A stretch of DNA of 64,000 nucleotides from Pseudorasbora parva. Taxonomy: Eukaryota; Chordata; Actinopteri; Cypriniformes; Gobionidae. The stretch spans positions 41,029,524-41,093,523 of the forward strand of contig NC_090191.1 in assembly GCF_024679245.1 (NCBI RefSeq), written 5' to 3'. The stretch's first letter is position 1. Each line of letters starts with the position of its first letter. The translations under genes and the position numbers were made by a program. A model generated the notes under the pieces. That model was not told the DNA's origin, did not search any database, and saw nothing but the letters and a program-made list of their open reading frames with translations. Of this stretch, positions 25,161 through 37,920 are shown in pieces.

Positions 25161-26632
25161 TACTTTTTAATACTTTAAGTTTTAGTTAACAATAGTAACA
25201 CTGTACCTAGTAGTCTGGTTGTTTAGCACTGGTTCAGCAACTACATGAGTCACTTCTCAGATGGCAGGACAAGTTTACATGCGGGTCCAGAGGCCTGATT
25301 AATTATGTAATTTTGTATCACTGCATTTTTAAAATTAATATTTGGACTAACTTGAAAAAGTGTGTCCCAAAGAAATTGAGTTTTCTGTCATCTGGTCCTC
25401 AAGTCCTTCCATTGGCATTGAGAAGAGAATGCGGTGTGGTGCTGTGAATGTTTATTTCTGTGTGTGTGAGCTATAGGTGGCAGAATATTGCTGTGGGCTA
25501 CAGGTAATAACATCGCCTGCTGGTTATCCTTTCACCTGACCCAGCAGGCGATAGCCTTCTGAAAATTTCACATGTTAAAAGGGTAACCTAAAGAAGCCGA
25601 GATCAGGGTTTTACTGAGGCTGATGGATATTAGCTTCAGGTGCTCAGTAGGAAACAGACAAATGGGTGAGAGGCGATCGGGTGGGTGGCGATATTGATCA
25701 GACGTTTTGCAACTCAAGAAGCTTCTCTGAAATGTTTGAAGACTCTGGGTAGCTTAGCCCTAAAAGAAAATGCCTTCATTATTTATATTCCAGACCTGTA
25801 TGCTGTTAGTATTGCAAGTTTGGAACAACATGAGGTTGAGTAAACAATGACAGAATATACATTTTTTGGATGAATACATTTTTTTAAATGTGTTTTTAAA
25901 GCCGTAGAAGTATAATTTAAATGCAAACATAGTTATTTAGTGGTTATTCGAATGCAAAAACTCAATGTTTGATTTCCTATCATCACAGTGGTTCATGATA
26001 AAAGCTCATTGCTCTTTAGTCACATTAGCCTCTCACTGTGACTGCTGCGCTGTGTGCTAGACAATTACGGATATACCAATTATTCCTTACACTAACAAGC
26101 TTATTTATATTCTTATTTAATGCTAGAACTGTGGGATAGATGGCGTTCTATTAACAAAGACCCCCAACCCTTCGCATAACTCAAGATAAGAAAGCAACGA
26201 CATGAATCATTTGATAAGGAAACAAAAGGCATCTTATTGAAAAAATGAGCAGTTCCCCTTTGTCACGAATAACAAAAACAGGTCATTGAGTCTGTTTTTA
26301 TTGAACTGTTGTCTGATCGGCAACCACGCCAAGCGAAAAGACTTCATAATTGGTTTGTAATGAAAAAAATGACTAGCCCTGAATTAATATCATTACAAAA
26401 AGTCAATGTCGTATCAGTTGCAGCATTTGTGAAATGAACCACAGTGAAGGAGTAGATAAAACTGCACCGCCTGTAAAATATGCTTCCATTATTAAGAATG
26501 TGCTTTGGTTAATGCTTCAAAAATCAATTTGCGTGGATTTTCATTGTGGCGACTATTACCTCTCCATTTTCCACCGGCATAAAGATATCAAGTCTGATAC
26601 GATCTGCCCTCCTGCATTTGAGAATGGTACCC

Positions 26633-26663
<31 letters not shown>

Positions 26664-26790
26664 TACGTGCACTTTGACATTTCCTCTGCGGAATCATAAA
26701 GAGTCAATAAAGTGCTGCATGAACAGCGACCGGCTCCTCAGGAAATCAATGCCTTCCAAAGGTGACTGGTTAAGATAATCACTCCACATA
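25161..26790. other. Intron sequence, no gene recognised
   Basis: Ordinary intron sequence. A C-then-A homopolymer junction occurs at 26630-26659, inside an open frame (+ 26434-26778) that resembles no known protein. Confidence 0.45.
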
Positions 26791-27057
26791 TCTGTAGAAT
26801 CAAATTACGGGTCTCGCATAAATCACTGCAGATCATTTTATTGGGTTTTGTTAAGTTCACTGTGTGACCCGATCTCCATTCGGGAGCACCCATGCGTTCC
26901 TCATATATTTGAAACGTATGGTAAATTGATTCAAGCTTAGGTTATTTAGTCAAGTTTACTTTGCATTGACGTAACTGAAGTGGGTGAGTCTCTGTAGAAC
27001 AATATAATAGCTGTTAGCCAAAATGTACGTTATTAACAGTCATGAAGATGACGTGGC

Positions 27058-27059
<2 letters not shown>

Positions 27060-27112
<53 letters not shown>

Positions 27113-27113
27113 C
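27060..27113. repeat. (CT)n microsatellite
   Basis: CT dinucleotide run with one TTT interruption near its end. Confidence 0.95.
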
Positions 27114-28280
27114 CCCCATATAGGACTGTTTTTGTAATTGTAAAAGATTTGTTTGAGGTTGGCTCTGCATTTCGCATTAATCACTGGCAGATCATTTTAT
27201 TGTTTTTTTTTTTTTTTTTCATTTCACCGTGTGACCCGATCTCCATTCGGGAGCACCCATGCGTTCCTCATATATTTGAAATGCATGGTAAACTGATTTA
27301 AGCTTGGGTTATTTACATTTTTTAAAAGCCAAGATTACCTTGCATATATATAATTGAAATGGGTGAGTCTCTGCAACAATATAACGGCTGTTAGCCAAAA
27401 ATTAACATTATTAACAGTCATGAAGATCACGTCGTGCACCATGTGGCCCGGTCTCCATTTGGGAGCACCCATGTGTTCCTCATATATTTGAAATGCATAG
27501 TAAATTGAATTTAAGCTTAGGTTGTTTTGATTTTTTTAAGTCAAGTTTACTTTGCATTGATGTAATTGAAGTAGATGAGTCACTGTAGAACAATATAACG
27601 GCTGTTATCCAAAATTTACACTATTAACCATCATGAAAATTCAGTTTTGCCCCATTACACAGGGCTGCTGTTGTTATTTTAAAAGATTTGATGAGGTTGG
27701 CATGTTGTAAAAATCAAATTAGGGATCTCACAAAAAAAAAATTGACAGGTAATTTTATCGGGTTTTGTTAAGTTCACCGTGGGACCTGATCTCTATTTGG
27801 GAGCACCCATGTGTTCCTCATATATTTGAAACGCATGGTAAATTGATTTAAGCTTAGGTTGTTTTGATTTTTTTAAGTCAAGTTTACTTTGCATTGATGT
27901 AATTAAGTGGGTGAGTCTCTGTAGAACAATATAACGGCTGTTATCCAAAATTCACATTATTAACAGACATGAAAATGCAGTTTTCCTTATTATACAGGGC
28001 TGCTGTTGTGATTGTAAAAGATTTGTTTGAGCTTGGCATGTAGTAGAATCAAATTATGGGGCTTGCATAAATCACTGGCAGATCATTTTATTCGATTTTG
28101 TTCATTTCACTGTGACCCGATCTCCATTCGGGAGCACCCATGCGTTCTACATATATTTGAAACGCATGATAAATTGATTTTAAGCTTGGGCTATTTAGAT
28201 TTTTTTCAAAATCTAGTAAAGTCAAGTTTACTTTTCATTGATGTTACTGAAGCGGGTGAGTCTCTGTTGAATGAATTAAC

Positions 28281-28595
28281 TGTCACATATGCTCTGTGTC
28301 TGTCCTTGGATGTTTAAATTGAAGTGTTTCCTGGGCTTTTTGTAGTTTTTCTTGTTGATTAGTCTCCTCAGGTGTTTCCCAGGTGAATCCACACCCCTTG
28401 TTCTATTATTAAGCTAGTCTACCCTGTGTGTATATATAGTGCTTGTGTCTTACTGGTGTTTGTGGGTTGTTAATGGTTGCTTCTAATTCTTGTATCCAAG
28501 TGGTCTTTTTTAATCCTGGAGTTCTTTGTTCAGTGCGTTATTTTATTAAAAACCCTGCATTTAGACCTTCGCCTTTGCCTGCTTTCTCCAGCACA
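28281..28595 (+). mobile_element. Probable solo LTR inside the tandem array
   Basis: About 315 bp starting TGTCACATATG and ending CCAGCACA (the 5' TG and 3' CA typical of LTRs). It interrupts the repeat unit between its GAACAATATAAC-like and ACGGCTGTTAGCC parts. It has a TATA-like TGTATATATAG at about 28430 and an ATTAAA polyadenylation-like signal at about 28546, spaced as in an LTR with U3-R-U5. Possible 5-bp flanks TTAAC and ATACC match only partly. No internal retroviral genes are present. Confidence 0.5.
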
Positions 28596-28940
28596 ATACC
28601 AAAACGGCTGTAAGCCAAAATGTACATTATAAACAGTCAAGAAAATGCAGGTTTTCCCTATTATACCGGGCTGTTTTCGTGATTGTAAAAGATTAGTTTG
28701 AGGTTGGCATGTTGTAGAATCAAATTACGGGTCTCGCAAAAATTGATGCCATATAATTTTATTGGGTTTTGTGAAGTTCACTGTGTGACCCGATCTCCAT
28801 TCGGGGGCCCCATGCGTTCCTCATATTATTTGAAATGCATGGTAAATTGATTTAAGCTTGGGCTTTTTAGTTTTTTTTTAAGTCAAGTTTTGAGTCTTTG
28901 TAGAACAATATAAGGGCTGTTAGCCAAAATTTATGGAAAT

Positions 28941-30180
28941 GCATTTTTTTTCTCCGTACAGAGCTGTTTTTTTGTAATTGTAAATGATTTGGCTCGGTGT
29001 GCTGCAGGAGCATGTAAATGCACATTTCAAGCGGATCAGTGGGTGAAATACATTGATATGCACAGTAATATTACAACATGATCTGAAACGTGGCAAAGTT
29101 CTTAGTAACTGCACTCCTGTTATGGTAATCCTCTCGTGGGTGTAAGCATAATCTCGCTGGAGCGTGAAATATTGTATTATTTTTCTGTGATGAATGATGT
29201 TATGAAGATTTAAGTTTGCATAAGGAATATTATGCCTGAAATAACACAAGCAGCCTGCGCAGTAATTTCAATTACTCCATCTGAGACACCGTACCTAAAC
29301 TGGATCTTTATGTGACATTTAGATGTTTTTGTTTCACTTTCGTGTCTTTAATTCCTTAAAGGCCAGCTTTGTTCACAATTAGTTCTGTTTGCTTTGTTCC
29401 TCAGGGAGTTGTGAATCAAAGACCAAGTGTTTTCTTCAGAAAATGAAAATCAAAACTAATTTTCTCTACAATCTTTGAGACTACTTTCCTTATTGCACTA
29501 GATATTTGCCATTTTGGTGACTTGGGAAATAATATTCTGCTATTTAGATCCTGTAAAAAGAATATCCGCCCCATTTGAACTTTAGAAATGTGCTAGCTAA
29601 GGCTGTCGCTTCTTATTTGTAATATATCATATCTGTTCTGGACAGACACACACAGTTATATCACGCTGTGTAGGATCATGCTGCGCGGAGTGGAAGCCGT
29701 ATTACCTCAGATTAGATAAGCTTTCGTTATATTTGCGCTGCTAATATCATCATACATGAAGGCGAACCTGCCACAAAAAGCCCTGGTCATAATTCATCCT
29801 CCCCGGCAACTTCTCCGCTGATGATATTCCCACCGGTCGAGAGAGTGACGGCCCGGGTCCTTAGTGTGCCTCACGCTGTGCTATTAATCATGGCTAATCT
29901 GTGTGCAATGGAGAATCGCCTCCGCAGCCGTGACTTCACCAGAGAAGAATAGGAAGAATAGCTCAAGGTAGAGTCACAACAGTGAACGATAAGCCAAGGA
30001 TCAGGTCAGCTGCAGTCATGCAAACAACACATTAGTGTGAAAAGCCATTGGCTTTAGTTTGAATGGTTTCATTATTGCTTTCTCAGTCACTAGAAATGCT
30101 CTCTAGTACACATCTATAATGTCTCTCAGTGGCCATTTATAAGAATTTAGAATTTAGTAATAAAGAAGTATTACATATAC
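28941..30180. other. Intron, unique-looking, possible conserved non-coding block
   Basis: The segment at about 29640-29950 is complex, GC-balanced and free of recognisable repeats, including CACCGGTCGAGAGAGTGACG and TATTAATCATGGCTAATCTG. Large grm8 introns would be a plausible place for regulatory conserved elements. There is no direct evidence of function here. Confidence 0.3.
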
Positions 30181-30186
30181 ATACAT

Positions 30187-30287
30187 ACACACACACACAC
30201 ACACTCATTCACTCACTCACTCACTCGCGCACACACACACACACACACTCACACACGCTCACACTAACACACACACACACACACACC
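30187..30287. repeat. (CA)n microsatellite with interruptions
   Basis: CA repeats interrupted by CACT and CGCT motifs. Confidence 0.95.
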
Positions 30288-30289
30288 AC

Positions 30290-30380
30290 TGTTCAAAAGT
30301 TTAGGGTCAGAAAATTTTTTTGTGTTTTTGAAGGAAGTCTCTTCTGTTCACAAAGGCAACATTTAACAAAAATACTGTGA
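30290..30380. mobile_element. Fragment of a common cyprinid repeat
   Basis: CACTGTTCAAAAGTTTAGGG, then GTCAGAAAATTTTTTTGTG and GTCTCTTCTGTTCACAAAGG match the start of the same family as 37345-37920. The copy stops after about 90 bases. Confidence 0.6.
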
Positions 30381-31282
30381 AAAATCACACAGTATACAAA
30401 TATTTTCAAAATGTGCTCAAAAACTGACAGGGCATGTTTGAACGAGAATGACGTTTGTGAGTGACACAATATCCAAAGCAAATGCCTTCAGCTCCTTCTG
30501 TAAACGACAGCTGTCAGACAGAGTTCCAGTTACAGGCCTGAGATCAGCTGGAATCACTGACCAGTGTCATCTTTCCTGTTCGATAAACACATTCATTTGG
30601 CTAATTGACCACTATTAAAAAATCAATGTGTAATGTGAAAACCGTGTGTGTGTGTTTGCAATGGGTTCCTGCGCACTGTCAACACGTCTCATAAAGCCTT
30701 AGTTATGTGCAAATGCCTTTGACAAGCTCTGACTTTTCACAAGATTTGGTTGCGCTTTAATGAGAAAACCTTGGAAAACAAATGTTCAAAAGCATTCCTG
30801 CTCTTAGTGTGAAGCATTCATTGGTGCATGTTGTTTCAAACGCAAAATGTTAGTGTTTCTAATATTTCATCAAAATGTAATAACCTGCTCCGGTGCTATA
30901 ATGGCTTTTAGTCGACGTCACAATCCTTCATATCTCCAAACACCTGCTGCCAGTCGGGCATGCAATGCATACTCTTCATGATCTAATCAATTATTGCTGC
31001 ATTTGTTCTCTTGTTGAGAATTCAGTTTCACTTGGAAATTAATCCAAGAATATTTTTGTTTTGTTTTTGCACATAATATACCAACACAAAGTGAAACATC
31101 TGAACAGAAGGGCTGTATCTGCGTTATCATACGTTATTGTAATGTCTGCAATTATAAAAGTATGACTTCTAACTCATTCGCCTTAAGCACAGAGAACCTA
31201 CATTATGCAACCACAATCAAACACAATTCAAATAGTACTTTGTGTGCAATATACCATATCATATATAAAACACTTTTTTTGC
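30381..31282. other. Intron sequence, no gene recognised
   Basis: No exon, RNA gene or repeat family was identified. Confidence 0.45.
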
Positions 31283-31286
31283 CTAG

Positions 31287-31287
31287 G

Positions 31288-31377
<90 letters not shown>

Positions 31378-31493
31378 TGAGTGAGTGATGGGTAGGTTTA
31401 GGGGTAGGGGCAGTGTGGAAGGATAGAATGTACAGATTGTACGGTATAAAAAGCATTACGTCTATGGAGAGTCCCCTCATAGATAGTGAACCA

Positions 31494-31569
<76 letters not shown>

Positions 31570-31600
31570 CATGCGTGCATGCGTGCGTGTGTGTATGGTT
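31287..31600. repeat. Two (TG)n tracts joined by a short fish repeat
   Basis: (TG)n at 31287-31375 and 31497-31565 flank GGGTAGGTTTAGGGGTAGGG and AAAGCATTACGTCTATGGAG. I recognise this TG-GGTAGG unit as a common teleost interspersed sequence. Open frames here on either strand are dinucleotide translations. Confidence 0.85.
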
Positions 31601-32256
31601 GTGTATGGTAAGGAGCCAGAGATTTTAGGATAGATTAAGAAAGAGATTTGTCACTGTATTGCTTTATTGTGTCTATGACAGTCCTAAACTCTAAACTTAT
31701 GTTGGGAGCTACTAAATTAATAAGAAGCATTTTTCCCTATCGTAATATAATTGGATTCTTCTCAGTCTTCAGCGGTAAATTCTGCGATCAAAAACATTCA
31801 CTTGAGGGGTTCCTTCACCAACATCCATTTCCTCTGGTTTTATGACATCCACATACAATCTGATAAATTACACATTTGAGTTGTTTTTGAGAGCATGTGC
31901 TCGTGTCCCAGTCAGATTTGAGGGGCTGTTTTTGCCTGACCTTTACCTGGGCAGTCCGTGTTTAGTGTTTAACATCTGTTGAGTGTGTTGTGTTAGCGTG
32001 TTAGTGCACTGCTGCTGACATATGTGCGGCTAATCTTGCATTGATTAATTGTCGCGCAACTGTGTGCCGAGCGATTGGGTGAACAGATGGGTGTCATTCT
32101 CACTCCCATCTCTCTGATAACACACCTGAATGGGAATGTCAGCTGCTAATCGCTACCACGAGCCTGTGCTTAACCCGAGTGCGCATCCATCGCTGTCTAC
32201 ATAGACGACAAACTTCTAAAGATGCACTGATAATCAATGAGATTAAATCACTGGAT
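31601..32256. other. Intron, possible conserved non-coding block
   Basis: About 31910-32215 is unique, complex sequence with balanced composition and homeodomain-type TTGATTAATTG (near 32041). Function is a guess. Confidence 0.3.
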
Positions 32257-32587
32257 GTTAAAGTCACCATGAAATCAAAATGGGCAATTATTGTTGATTA
32301 TGCAGTACTGCAGTGTGTATTTTAAATGATATATCCACATTTTTATTAATGTGCCTCGTAATCTTGAATCAGAATAACTTCCCCTCCCTTTTTCAGCTCA
32401 TCTCTTCTCTGATGATGTAGGCAAGGCAACCTGTCACTCACGAGATTGACCAAAAGCAAACCACAACCATCCAATCAATTCCACACGGATGAAATCAAGC
32501 CCTGCCCTCCATTTTCTCTTGTTTGCAAAGCGTTTCTCTCATACACGTCACAATAGAGAAGAACTTCAGTTTCATGACAACTTTAAC
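32257..32587. mobile_element. MITE with GTTAAAGT ends, copy 1
   Basis: Left GTTAAAGTCACCATGAAA is the inverted complement of the right end TTTCATGACAACTTTAAC, with three mismatches. About 331 bp. A second copy in the same orientation lies at about 52508-52844, sharing TCTTGAATCAGAATAACTTC, CCTGTCACTCAC and AACCACAACCATC. Confidence 0.8.
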
Positions 32588-33729
32588 AAGTCATTGTTAG
32601 CAGTTAACACAGAATACTATGTTATATGCTTTTTACTTCTGTTCCACTAAGTTAAATAAGTCATGAAAACAATTTCATGTTGATTTAAAAGTTTTGAGGG
32701 GTGGTTGAACTGTTTTGTGAAGTTAATTTCTTCAGACAAAGATTCGCAAACATTTAAGAGAGCTTTTCCACTCTGATGCAAATCTGTTATGAGCATTAAT
32801 TGCAGATCATGTAACTCTCTCAAATATGATATAATTGAGCACTGCTTTCGAGACTCTGCCTAGTTGGAGCTTCTGACCCAACAATTTATTTTAAACGGTT
32901 TCCTTTTTTAATTCGTTCAAAGATGGAAATCTCACGCACCTGTTTATGGTGACCAGCAGATTTTGCTATGGTGCCGGTGTGTTTTTCTCACTGGTGTTAA
33001 AATATGCCTCAGCAACAGCTGAAATATTGACTCTTTCTTATACAATGAAAGCACAGGGCAGCTCTCTCGCACTGAATGGCATTACACAAAACTATTTTTC
33101 CAGTTCGGTTCCGTTCACACAGCAAACCTTTTCTGAAAACGCAGTTGAGAGTCCTGAAAAAGTACAGGTTTGTGAATTTGTTTAATGCTGTTGTCACTGC
33201 TGCAAACTCTCATATATACAAATAATAATTTGAAAAATGTTATTCTCGTGCAGCCACTAGGCCCTTTCCCAGGGCTTCAGCCCAAAGAAGCCAGTGCATT
33301 AATGCGCCCACCGGCTAATTCATGACATTTATGCTGAAGATCACGGTTGCATGTGATGCTTATGTGGCCTGTTGATTGACATAAGAAATACTGTAGTTCT
33401 GTGATCTGTTTTTTAATTAATTGTACTTTTACTATCCCAAACTCACCTCCAACACATACACAGGAGGTTGTGCTCACTGGCCCAGAAAATAACATGTGCC
33501 GTCACCTGAGAAATAGCCTTTACAAACCTGTTCCAATGAGTTCTGTGAGCCGCAGCTTTGGAAACTGAGATCTATTAGAAGTGCCGGGTGATAGTCTGCC
33601 GGCTGCTTCTGTACAGGGATTCTTCAAAACTAATTAAGAGTGACACGGGGGCATCGAGAAGCTTCATGAAACAACAGGGGAATTGGCAGGCAAAGGAATG
33701 ACTGACACTGCGCAGGTCATTTCTGGTGA

Positions 33730-33732
<3 letters not shown>
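32588..33732. other. Intron sequence, no gene recognised
   Basis: No exon was seen. Short open frames on both strands (for example 32946-33185) resemble nothing known. Confidence 0.45.

Positions 33733-33806
<74 letters not shown>
33733..33806. repeat. (CT)n microsatellite
   Basis: CT run ending in a short TG run. Confidence 0.96.
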
Positions 33807-34470
33807 GTGTGTGTATGCTCTGCTATTGGATCATACAGCAACAGTAATTCAGATTTTATTGCAATCCGGCGTTCTATTTGGGTGGGCGGTGAGAAAATAG
33901 ATCAGCAATAAGGCAACAGCACATCTCACTGACAACCATAACACAAGAGCTCTGATCCAAAATGCTAGAGAGCTGCCTACCGAGACACCATCCTGCTTTT
34001 ATTGTCTTATTATCAGAGCATGTTATATCAAAGATAAAAAACAAATAAATTTTTGTACGTACATCACTTGACAGTGCATGTCTTCTGTTGCTCTAGCATC
34101 TGGTGTGGGGATGGCAGAGGTATGTTGTCACAACAAGTGAGAAAGGTTAACATCACACTTTTGACAAACGCTGAATGGACGAGAGTCTTGCTGGAGAAAA
34201 GAAAACTTAACACAACTAATACTATAATAAAACAAGAATCAACATCGGCTCGGCTTGGCTTGGCTTGGCTTTTCAGAGATGGCGAGTACTGAAGGGATTT
34301 GAAATGTTGTAAAAGATAGATTTTTTTATTATCAACCGGTGAATAAGGTATTTTATTGAGCAGATACATTGACATGTATCTCTCTAAGTGAGTTAATTGT
34401 CTTATCTATTGTGACGGCTCAATTAATTATGGTTGTTGTGGCACTGTGCTGGAATTTATTTTCAAGTAAG
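33807..34470. other. Intron sequence, no gene recognised
   Basis: Includes a short CGGCTTGGCTT run near 34248-34272. Confidence 0.45.
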
Positions 34471-34473
34471 TGT

Positions 34474-34810
34474 AACTCAGAGCAGGATTCAAACTGGAGT
34501 CGCTGGCATGGGATCTTGAGATCAGGGGTGTGAGGTTTACATGCACAGCTCTCACAGGCCAATGTCCTTTGCACATTTCTAAACCTCACTCCCATCCGGG
34601 ACATGGCACCAAATGTAACCAGTCCTACTCAACCTGCTCTGAGCAAGATTTGAACTGGGATCTCCGATGTGGGAGGTGGGTGTGCTAACAAGGACTTTAA
34701 GGCGCACATCTTGAGGCCAGGGGAGAGAGGCTTAGACGCACAGCTCTTTCTCTGCATTCACATGGGGAGTTAGCGCCAACGCTTGGTGGTGGGCATGTCT
34801 GAAGCTGGTG
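34474..34810 (-). mobile_element. tRNA-derived SINE-like sequences
   Basis: On the - strand there are two tRNA-like B-box phrases: CCCAGTTCAAATCTTGCTCA (about 34660-34641) and CCAGTTTGAATCCTGCTCTG (about 34497-34478). The first is preceded at tRNA-like spacing by TGTTAGCACACCCACC (about 34690-34675), which resembles an A box. Two related blocks in a row suggest two SINE heads or one dimeric SINE. No intact tRNA cloverleaf was found, so it is not called as a tRNA gene. Confidence 0.5.
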
Positions 34811-36350
34811 CTCACGCGACATGACTTTTCCGGTGCAATTGGTTAGTGTTTGCACTAGGGTACTTGCATAGGCGATCTGACTGGCTGATACCTGCATTGG
34901 TACTTGAAAAGTTGAAAAGTTCGGCAATGCATGACATAACCCATTCAAAGTTAATGGGAAGACTTTTAATTCAACACAAGCATCAGTTACAACTAGAATA
35001 CTTAAAAAGCACATAAATATTTGAATTGGTCTGTTATTTATATTAGCATTTATTATCATACCAAGCATATGATATTTTACTTACAGCATATGGACCACGT
35101 GAGCGGCACGTTCCTGATCACAAAACTCACTCCTCCAGCGTGGCCTGAATAAATCACAATCCGAATGCACGAGTTTTAGGTTTTGTCCTATGATTTCATC
35201 ACTGAGGTGGCCTGCACAAGTTCGCATTTATTTTGAAGGATTTCCATGTGTGAAACAGGCGAAGGGTGCACGACATACGTCATGACCAAACGTTAGCGAT
35301 TGGTTATGAAAGATCCAGAGTGGCTCAGGGCAGATCCAATAGTTTTAAACTTCAACAGAGTGCCCGGCTTCGCAGAAGTAAATGCTTGTCAATGGAGAGT
35401 GGCCAGACTTTATGTACAAATGAAATGTATGAGAGTCTAGTAAGACCAGGCTAGTGTTGACTATGTAGTGTTCCAAATCACTCTCTTATGAAGTTCCATT
35501 GCATTCGAAATGTTGTTTCAAAAGGAAGCTGATGTAGACAACAATGCAGGTGGGAGCTGTTTTTTCCCTCACTTTTTACATTACGTGATCATGTGTGATA
35601 ATAACGGCATACCTGCAGGTTAATTGAATGCACAGCGGTTGTACCATTTTATTTAGCTTTGGCTCTGAAAAGTTAAATTTAGACTTTAAGAACAGCTATG
35701 TGGCACAATTGACTGTTTAACTTCAGACACAGAGTGAGCTTCTGGGTAAGCGACGTGTGATTAAGTGCTCAGTGTGACACCATTATACAGTCACGTGTAC
35801 TCGGTCTCTTTATGTTGCTGCAGAATTTCACCACGTCCTGATATGATTTTTGTTTCAATTATTCCTCTTGCTCATATATGCTATTACAAACCTGCTGAGA
35901 AAATCTTTTACTGGTCCTTTGAGATTTGAGTTATCCTCTTTTTGGCAGGGATTTCCCATTATTATTCCAACTTTAGGAGCCTATGGGGTCATATCAAGAA
36001 AAGAAATCACATTTCCATTGCTTGAAAGAGTTTGATGTATTATACTATAACTTTCAGAGCTCAAAACCTCATTCCAAGATCAGAAATGGCTGCGAAAATG
36101 AACGAACTTCCAGGAAATTTACTTTCCCAGTAATAGAGTTTTTCTTAAAGGTACGGCTGAAACAGCCATGATCAAGTAATGATCGATAACATATAAGGAT
36201 ATAATGATTTTATGAATCAACCTTAATAGATAAACACAATTTAATAAATAAAACATTATCATTATCTCACAACGAGCGAGAAAGGTTAACATGAAGCCGC
36301 TAAATCCCAACCTCAGGGGAATCACATGCTTTAAACAAACGTTGAACAGA
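34811..36350. other. Intron sequence with repeat-like parts
   Basis: 35100-35460 contains AGAGTCTAGTAAGACCAGGC near its end, which resembles the end of a fish interspersed element. The rest is unrecognised. No exon was seen. Confidence 0.4.
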
Positions 36351-37344
36351 GGACATTAACATTAACATTGAACATTATATTACATAAAACTCTGGTTTTG
36401 GTTTTGAAAGGCCATGTTATATTGTGACACCACAGATTTTGTGTGACACATACACAAAACATTGCCTCAAAATATGTCCCTGCAAGTATTTTTGTAACCA
36501 CAAATGACGGTTCACATGGAAATAAATCAGATGTGTATCATTGTATTGGATCCATGCATTAGCTCTTAAAGTGACAGCAGCCTATAAAAATATACTATCT
36601 ATGTCAATATATACAGTTGTGGCAAGCAGCGAGGCGAAGGATCGTGAGAGTGGGCCGGTGGCGAGTTATAATGAGCACCAGCTGCGCACCACAACAGTGT
36701 ATAGGATATGACATATAACGTACATTGCACTGAAATCTCTTTTTAAAGTCCTCTTCAGTCCCATCTCAGGGTTAATGGGAGTATTAAGTATAAGCCACTG
36801 ATATGTGGCACTTTCTGCCACAGCCCTTGGTCATAACACATCCTGATCGCACAGATTGATTCATTATATTCCCGTGGAGTGGAAGATGATGGCAAATAGC
36901 ATCAGAGTTGTCTTGTATTCCATCGCTGTTCCCAGGAAAGCATGCGCTTGCAGCTGAAGTTTGTGAGAACTCAGAAGTTTGGTGATTATATATAATGAGC
37001 AGTGTTTCTTCTGACTGCTATTAATGGGCTAGTTGTTTGTCTAATGTGATTTCTTTGATCCGGAGGCAAATTAACACTGAGTTATGTGTAGCTTTTAGTG
37101 GAAAATCTCCAATCTGTGTCAGACCGTTTTGGATCAATATCTGCAGAGCCGGTCTCCGGTGATTACCTGCAATTTCCGACCTTAGAAAGAGAGAAAATCC
37201 ACGGATTCATTGACGGCTGTTAGTTTGAATTGTTCTCTGCTCTGTGTGTGTGTGTGAGTGCGTGCGCGCGTGTGCCTGTGTGTGTGTTTGTCTATCTGAC
37301 TCTAATTGTAATGACAAAATGAAATATACATTTACTTCAAATTA
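36351..37344. other. Intron; dispersed repeat then unique block
   Basis: 36400-36600 resembles 17020-17230. 36840-37210 is complex, repeat-free sequence and might be a conserved non-coding element. A short TG/CG run lies at 37245-37290. Confidence 0.35.
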
Positions 37345-37920
37345 GTATAGAAATTCAGGGTCAGTACCATTTTTAATGTTTCTTTTTTAAAGAAAGACAA
37401 ATCTTTGCGGTTTCTCCCAATGTTTATTTTTCTCCATTATACCACCTGATGGAATTTTGGTTCCTTGTCACTGAATTTATTTTCTAAATTTTCAAGTAAA
37501 TTACTGATCTGCCTGGATTGTCACTATATAATAATTTAAATGAGCTGATAACTTCACTGTTTTCTTCAGAGCGGCTGTACAGCGAAACCAAATTCTGTTC
37601 CATTATTTTCCTGTTACCACTGTGAAGCTGCTTTGAAACAATCAGCATTACAAAAAGCACTATGTAAATAAAGGTGATTTGACTTAAGACTAAAGAAGTC
37701 TTTTCTGATCACCAAGGCTGCATTTCTTTTGATCAAAAATACTGTAAAAACAGTGAAATATTATTGCAATCTAAAATAACTTTTTTCTATGTAAATATAT
37801 TATAAAGTGTAATTTATTCCTGTGATCAAATCTACATTTTCAGCATCATTACTCCAGTCTTCAGTGTCACATGGTCCTTCCGAAATCTTTCTAATATGAT
37901 GTCGCTGGAGAAACATTTCT
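37345..37920. mobile_element. Common cyprinid repeat, split by a SINE/LINE tail
   Basis: The family begins near TTCAGGGTCAGTACC (37352) and resumes at AAAGAAGTCTTTTCTGATCA (37692) through CTCCAGTCTTCAGTGTCACA and CTAATATGATG, ending at AACATTTCTT (about 37920). I recognise this from its very high abundance in carp-family genomes. Its right end is cut off by a Tc1 fragment. Confidence 0.7.
37397..37690 (+). mobile_element. SINE/LINE 3' end inserted in the repeat
   Basis: Ends with AGCTGCTTTGAAACAATCAG, AAAAAGCACTATGTAAATAA and AGGTGATTTGACTT, a 3' tail I recognise from zebrafish HE1/L2-type retroposons. TAAAGAAAG before it (37388-37396) and TAAAGAAG after it (37691-37698) form a probable target duplication. 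Confidence 0.65.

Larger units (their letters stand above)
26795..28940. repeat. Irregular tandem array of about 300-bp units
   Basis: Six partial or full copies of one unit are recognisable by CCCGATCTCCATTCGGGAGC, TCCTCATATATTTGAAA, GGTAAATTGATTTAAGCTT and CTGTTAGCCAAAATTTACA. They lie at about 26800-27030, 27170-27425, 27437-27650, 27700-27990, 28045-28280 (continuing at 28600) and 28690-28940. Spacings differ because of internal gains and losses, including a (CT)n tract at 27060 and the LTR-like insertion at 28281. Copies differ by several percent, so the array is not recent. Confidence 0.85.

Noticed and set aside
31283..31628. Overlapping open frames of Cys-Val or His-Thr repeats
   Set aside because: Translations of (TG)n microsatellites.
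33575..33911. Open frames rich in Arg-Glu or Leu-Ser
   Set aside because: Translations of a (CT)n microsatellite; the same applies to 43234-43573 apart from the real exon.
34640..34692. Possible tRNA gene on the - strand
   Set aside because: Only box-like motifs are present; no acceptor stem or anticodon arm could be folded, so SINE-like is the better call.
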